From: Chara braunii
Lineage: Eukaryota > Streptophyta > Charophyceae > Charales > Characeae
Assembly (NCBI GenBank): GCA_003427395.1
Contig: BFEA01000010.1
Span: 1,239,577-1,261,236, forward strand
Direction of reading: 5' to 3'
Length of the DNA stretch: 21,660 nucleotides
Part shown: positions 17,566 to 21,660 of the stretch, one piece after another
How the letters are laid out: each line of letters starts with the position of its first letter
Numbering within the stretch: position 1 is the stretch's first letter
The notes under the pieces: generated by a model
What the model was told of the DNA's origin: nothing
Seen by the model: only the letters and a program-made list of their open reading frames with translations
Database searches by the model: none
Position numbers and translations under genes: made by a program

Positions 17566-18558
17566 TCAGAAGTCCCAGTCCTCTATCTTGTCCCCGCGGT
17601 CCTCATCACTGAAATCCTCCTCCTCTTCTAAGAACATCTCTTTCACCCCTTCCAAGAAGGTTTCCCCCGCTGCCACGTTTCGGTAAACTATCTGCCAATA
17701 CACCGGACTAGGAACAAAGACTTCGTCCGCGCTGAGGAGGTTTAACATCTCAGCTAATTCTTCCGCCCAGTTTCCTTCAAACGGCCCTGCTTCCACCGAC
17801 AGTCTAAAGAAGTTTTGTCTAGCACATTGGTACAGCCTCAGGTGTGTCATCGATTGGCATATACGTTCCAGTCTATCCCCGGTCCCAAAGACTGCATCCA
17901 CCAGAAACGAGGGTAGCACACACCTCATTGTCCTAAGAGGACGTCTCATATTTCTCCGGTTCCCGAGTTCCACTCGCACCTCCATCCTTTCCATCTCCAT
18001 TTCTGCCCGCTAACATGCTGCCCATACCACTTCCCGTTCCGCTTGCCTAAACAGCTGATCCCGTGCCGTGCCCAATACTAGTCCCACTACCATTGCATTT
18101 TCCAATTCTTTTGATAGGTAAACCCATCCTCGAGCTTCCACTGTTCCCCGAAATTGTAGGTCCAACAAGCTAGGTGAAAGTCTCGTTAGGCTGACCTTAG
18201 TCCAGATTGTCTCTATTCAGAGGAACGCATCCTTCTCGTCCAACATCACGGTTTCATAGGCCAGTTCTAGGTCGGTCCACCTCCCTTTTTTCGGGAGAAC
18301 AACAGATACCCCGTCCCTCACCTGTATAGGCATTTCCGGACCACTAGAGTAGACAGGAGGCGACAACCATCGCCCCATCTTGTTTCCCGACGCTTGTCCT
18401 ATTTTCCACATGAGAGCACCACACGGCCCCTCATGGTCAGATGGTTTGCTTTTCCTTTTCTTGATGAGAGTTGTTTTCAGACCCCTCATCCGGGTCTCCC
18501 TAACTTTTCTTATCCATTTCCCAGGTGCCATTGTCCTACCATACCCCCAATCGATCAT
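17566..18558 (-). pseudogene. Tandem paralogue 4 (unknown family), two in-frame stops
   Basis: A single frame of 331 codons interrupted by TGA (18219-18217) and TAG (18012-18010); the phase never changes, so these are point mutations or read-through codons. It is longer than its siblings. An extra basic N-terminus (about 60 residues, with IKKRKSK) precedes the shared region, and an acidic tail (EEEEDFSDEDRGD) follows. Shared blocks: GWVYLSKELENAMVVGLVLG, aligning ungapped with the GW block of copy 1; CVLPSFLVDAVFG; and AGPFEGNWAEELAEMLNLL, 43 residues further. The tail YWQIVYRNVAAGETFLEGVK corresponds to the REI block of the others. Function unknown. Confidence 0.66.
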
Positions 18559-18803
18559 GCTTAGTCGACATTGCTTTCTCGGGGTTCCTTTTTCTTTCGA
18601 CTCCTATCCAGCCTCTTCCTCATGTTCTCTCACTCGTGCGGACTTAGACTTGGAGGTGAGAATAGACTTAGAAGCTGGTCCCCATCCACCATTCATCAGG
18701 CAACTTTACAGAGGGAGGTACAAAAAGCAAAACTCAGGCAAACGTCGCACACAGGTCGGTCATCTCCTCACCGACCTTTTCCCCAGAAATGGTCTCTCCA
18801 CTG

Positions 18804-19121
18804 TTACCATCGGCAGGGTTTTATCCCATACCTCAAGCACAGCTCAACCGTCACGAGATCGGTACCGAGACTCCAGTGGGGGGTCGCCCTCACCTTCTTG
18901 CCCAGAATATCCCATCCCGACTTGCCGCTCGTGTACCCACCGTTAATCTTGGGAATCACCCCGCACATCTCGGTAGGGCCATTGGAGCCAGCCGTCCAGG
19001 CATTCACTTCCATCGGTCCGAAAAGGAACAGCGTTTCCCAAACCAGGCTACGAGAAGCTACTGACCGCCTCCCAAGTTTCGTCTTTGCCCCCACACAGTG
19101 GGGCTCCCTCCGCCAGTCCAC
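18804..19121 (-). pseudogene. Possible fifth paralogue fragment (N-terminal part)
   Basis: A 105-codon frame whose second half, SGWDILGKKV then TDLVTVELCLRYGIKP, resembles the DIEWRAV..FMMVECLWDGMRI stretch of paralogue 1 if a short insertion is allowed. Downstream on the same strand a broken frame reads RRLPEFCFLYLP, loosely like the [LVM]P.F block, but the middle of the gene would be missing. Strand and position fit an array member. The similarity is weak and could be chance. An overlapping plus-strand frame (18571-19128) has no recognisable feature. Confidence 0.3.
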
Positions 19122-19128
19122 AGGCTAG

Positions 19129-19174
19129 GCCCCGCCTGAGAAACGTTTCACGCCCCGCCTGAGGAACGTTTCAC
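19129..19174. repeat. 23-bp direct tandem duplication
   Basis: gccccgcctgag[a/g]aacgtttcac occurs twice in a row (19129-19151 and 19152-19174) with one mismatch. Confidence 0.9.
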
Positions 19175-21270
19175 ACTTCGCCCGACGGATCAATCGAGCC
19201 GAAGCCCGTCACCGCACGGACGAGAATGCTAATAAGCACTCGACGTGACAAACTCCCGTTAAACAGGTCGGTGGCCTGACCCCCGCATACCAACAAACAG
19301 CAGTCTGCAAAGAGAACGGTGTTTGGCAATCCGCAGTGGCGGGTGCAGACCCTCCTTTTCCTTCCAAATGGCAGGATGCTCGAAATCCCAATCATGCAAT
19401 CACAAGCCCTAAGTGGGACACACATAACACAAGTGCCTTTTCCGTGGTGCACCCCGCGCTTCCAACCCATAACTCGCAATTTTTTTTTTTTTTTCTCTCA
19501 GGACAGTGCGTGCCACTCTCCCCTAGCATCAATACATAGTGCCTGGTTCCTTCTCGTGAGCATCTTCAAGGGTGAGCTAGTTTTTCTTGGAGTCTAGCAA
19601 CTCCCTTCATTCCCTTATCTTCGCTTGGGTGTCCGTGCATAGGGCAGGATTGTTCCTTCTTGATTACCCTTTGTGTTCATATGAAGTTCCTTCAGGCATT
19701 AAGTGTGGTGCATGGAGCCCGCTGGGCTCCGAAGAAAAGGAAGGAGAGCACCCGTGTCGGTCGGATCACTCCGCCACGGGATTTTCATCGGAACCCGGAC
19801 TAGCCCGGAATCCCAATCGCCTACCAGGTAACCGGAGCCCTTCTTTCGCACGAACAGGAAGGGTCGACCTGTGGCTTGCCCAAGGCTTCCCTGGTCTGAC
19901 GAACATTAGTACAAGCATGCATGTTCTTCCTCCAGGCCTGGCCTTGCCATGCGCCCAGCCACCCTCAAATCTGATTCGCTCAAAGGGATAGGGCACACAC
20001 AATTCCTATTTCCTTCTCTTCATGTTTATGTTCGCGGTCATGCGTCGGGCGCCCCCCTCGAGACTGTATAGGTCAGTTTAACCCTGTACCCGGCGGCTCC
20101 ACCATTTTTGTAGGGGTCGTACCCTGAAGGACTTTCGAGCCTCGGTCGACCCCACTGCGGGTCCCACTTGGCTCGACCCGCCCACGCTCAAGCCCTCGGC
20201 CTGGGTCGTTCTTCCCAGGGGCACCCCCACCTAGTGCTATGAGATAGATGGGGATGGGCCTTGTGCGAGAGGACTTTACATTGGGGGATGTAGCCCCGCT
20301 CTCGCGTCAAGATGGTAGCTCTTTAGGCACTCGTGGCGTTTTCTTGATTCATTTAGGTCTGACCAGGCAATTGCTCCTTCCAATACGCAGGAAGTCCACG
20401 GAGTTCATTGAAGTCTCATCTTCTTATCGTGCGCAGGCCAAGCGCCATCCATTGGGCCACGCACCTTTTCACTAAGCCTAGCGGCTCTGGGCAGCCCCGA
20501 CGACATTCTTGGGGTAAGGCGGCGTCGCCCGAGCCCCTAGCCGTATATTTTTTTTGCGAGAGCCACTAGCATCGCATCACCAAACCAAAACCGCCCTTAG
20601 TCTTTTCAAGGGTCGCATTGCACATGAGAGAGACATTCTATGCCACCTCCACACAAACCAAGTCCATGCATCAACCATCCACCCAAGCGCCCGGCCTCAA
20701 CTCATCCTGCATCCATGGCTTAAGCCGGATCCAAGTCCTTTCCTTAGCCAATCTCCCCCCCTAGTCCTCATCCGCGGGTCCAGCCCCGTCCAAAACGTCC
20801 CTAGCTACTCACCTGCACAAGACCACACAAGACAAATGACCAAGTACAATCCCCATTGGGGTCAACACATCGCCCCTTCCCGCAATCCTAAGTTGCCTTT
20901 GCCTTCCGATTCCCATTATGAGTTCCCTTCCCTTTCACACAGGCAAGCCACGTGATCGCCTCAGTCATGCATTCCGGGAGGATGGTTGAGTCAAACTGAC
21001 CTCGTCGCAAAAGCAACACTCCTTTTTGCTTTCACAATTGTCCTCAATAGTCTCGTATCCTTTCCTTCTTGGTGGCACAAGGGACCGACAACCCTTCCCT
21101 TGCCCTCGCTTTCCACCAAGTGAGGACCAAGTTCCGTTCCGTTCGTTCCCTGGCAATGTAACAGGTGAGGGTAGAGGTTAGTCACATGCCATGGAGGGGG
21201 AAGGGGTGATGGAAAGGTTAGGGGTTAAAGAGTTTTAAAGGAACGGAGGGAGACGGAGGGAGAGGGAGAG
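19175..21270. other. No supported gene; right flank of the element
   Basis: About 2.1 kb without a recognisable protein on either strand. If the paralogue array belongs to the element, the 5' LTR and primer-binding site should lie here or further right, but I could not match any part of it to the left flank. A T15 run at 19480-19494 and a hairpin at 19714-19730 are the only structured spots noted. The stretch 20560-20960 is C/A-rich. Confidence 0.4.
19714..19730. repeat. Perfect short hairpin, 7-bp stem
   Basis: ggagccc, loop gct, gggctcc: a GC-rich stem with a 3-nt loop. No T run follows on either side. Confidence 0.7.

Positions 21271-21273
<3 letters not shown>

Positions 21274-21323
<50 letters not shown>
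21274..21323. repeat. (GA)n microsatellite
   Basis: About 25 uninterrupted GA/AG steps inside a longer purine-rich stretch (21185-21330). It marks a switch from pyrimidine-rich to purine-rich sequence on the plus strand. Confidence 0.95.
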
Positions 21324-21327
<4 letters not shown>

Positions 21328-21430
21328 AAGTTTCTCATCCTAATCGACCTTGCTCATTGACTTACCCTAACCGATCCTATTCGAAGTCCCGTGCACCCCC
21401 CCTGCGACCCCCCCCCTTTTTAGACTTTTG

Positions 21431-21660
21431 GGTGGACGGGCGTGGGTGATGGAGGAAGAAGAAGGGTTGGAGGTGGTTGGCTATGGTGGACGGGTGCGGG
21501 CGATGAAGGAAGAGGAAGTGTTGGAGGTGGCTGGCTATGGTGAACGGGTGTAGGTGATGGAGGAGGAAGAAGGGTTGGAGGTGGTCGGCTATGGTGGACG
21601 GGTGTGGGTGATGGAGGAAGAAGAAGGGTTGGAGGTGGTTGGCTATGGTGGACGGGTGTG
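21431..21660. repeat. 54-bp tandem repeat (minisatellite), right edge
   Basis: ggtggacggg or ggtgaacggg occurs at 21431, 21485, 21539, 21593 and 21647, exactly 54 bp apart; the array runs off the window. The period is 18 codons. On the plus strand one frame reads units of the type GGRVWVMEEEEGLEVVGY, but the third unit has TAG where the others have TGG or CGG, so a coding role is doubtful in this copy. Confidence 0.95.

Larger units (their letters stand above)
7051..18558 (-). mobile_element. Decayed Ty3/gypsy-type LTR retrotransposon, possibly with extra 5' ORF module
   Basis: Read on the minus strand, the order is: paralogue ORFs, gag with a CCHC knuckle, protease, RT, RNase H, integrase, downstream ORF. 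Integrase after RNase H is the Ty3/gypsy order. The copy is inactive: frameshifts, in-frame TGA and TAG codons, and ambiguous bases interrupt pol. The limits given are those of coding material only. I found no LTR pair, primer-binding site or target-site duplication, so the true ends are unknown. Membership of the paralogue ORFs (14963-18558) in the element is inferred only from strand, compact spacing and position before gag. Confidence 0.75.

Noticed and set aside
8008-18558. Reassigned stop codons (TGA or TAG read as sense)
   Set aside because: Frameshifts accompany the stops, gag is free of internal stops, and the stop positions do not point to one consistent amino acid. Decay is simpler.
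19480-19500. T15 run followed by ctctcag as a splice acceptor
   Set aside because: It looks like a polypyrimidine tract plus AG, but no exon or coding frame supports it.
5935-21270. LTR pair flanking the element
   Set aside because: I compared the left and right flanks by eye and found only short chance matches, for example ctcaaagggatag near 5317 and 19979. No terminal repeat can be claimed.

Overview
The window comes from a repeat-rich eukaryotic nuclear genome. No prokaryotic gene organisation is visible, and no intact host gene, tRNA or rRNA was found. The only clearly recognisable coding material is a decayed Ty3/gypsy-type LTR retrotransposon on the minus strand. Its RT, RNase H and D,D-35-E integrase look like the broad Ty3 lineage found in fungi and some green-lineage genomes. 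I cannot choose between a filamentous fungus and a plant or alga from sequence alone. Thirteen or so N bases cluster in pol, as expected when near-identical repeat copies are collapsed in an assembly.

Layout: 1-473 is a 91-bp minisatellite, followed by a GAA-rich purine tract (482-626). From about 630 to 7000 I see no convincing gene. This stretch is pyrimidine-rich on the + strand and holds several perfect hairpins, tandem repeats of 51 bp (2667-2871), about 65 bp (4374-4503) and 38 bp (5744-5934), and two near-identical polypurine-tract-like sites (3334-3367 and 4526-4560) that may be debris of other LTR elements. The main element is read right to left: gag (14532-12820), then protease, RT, RNase H and integrase (12907-8008). 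A further ORF lies downstream of pol (7659-7051) and carries basic and acidic patches and a SUMO-interacting-like motif. Pol overlaps gag by 88 nt in the -1 frame and is broken by at least four further frameshifts and two in-frame stops.

The most unusual part is 14963-18558. Four ORFs lie head-to-tail upstream of gag on the same strand, 56 to about 105 bp apart, and are diverged paralogues of one another. They share three blocks at conserved spacing: an ungapped 27-residue G..L.E.GW..LA.G block, a [LVM]P.F block, and a GPF.G block 43-45 residues further on. They also share a C-terminal REI..Y[VL]..L..L[FY]E block. I recognise no known family. A fifth, weaker fragment may lie at 18804-19121. 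Either this is an extra multi-ORF module carried by the retroelement between its 5' LTR and gag, or a decayed host tandem family that the element sits next to.

The right flank (19130-21660) has no supported gene. It contains a 23-bp duplication, a T15 run, a perfect 7-bp hairpin, a GA microsatellite (21274-21323) and a 54-bp minisatellite (21431-21660) running off the edge. I could not find an LTR pair, so the outer limits of the element are unknown.
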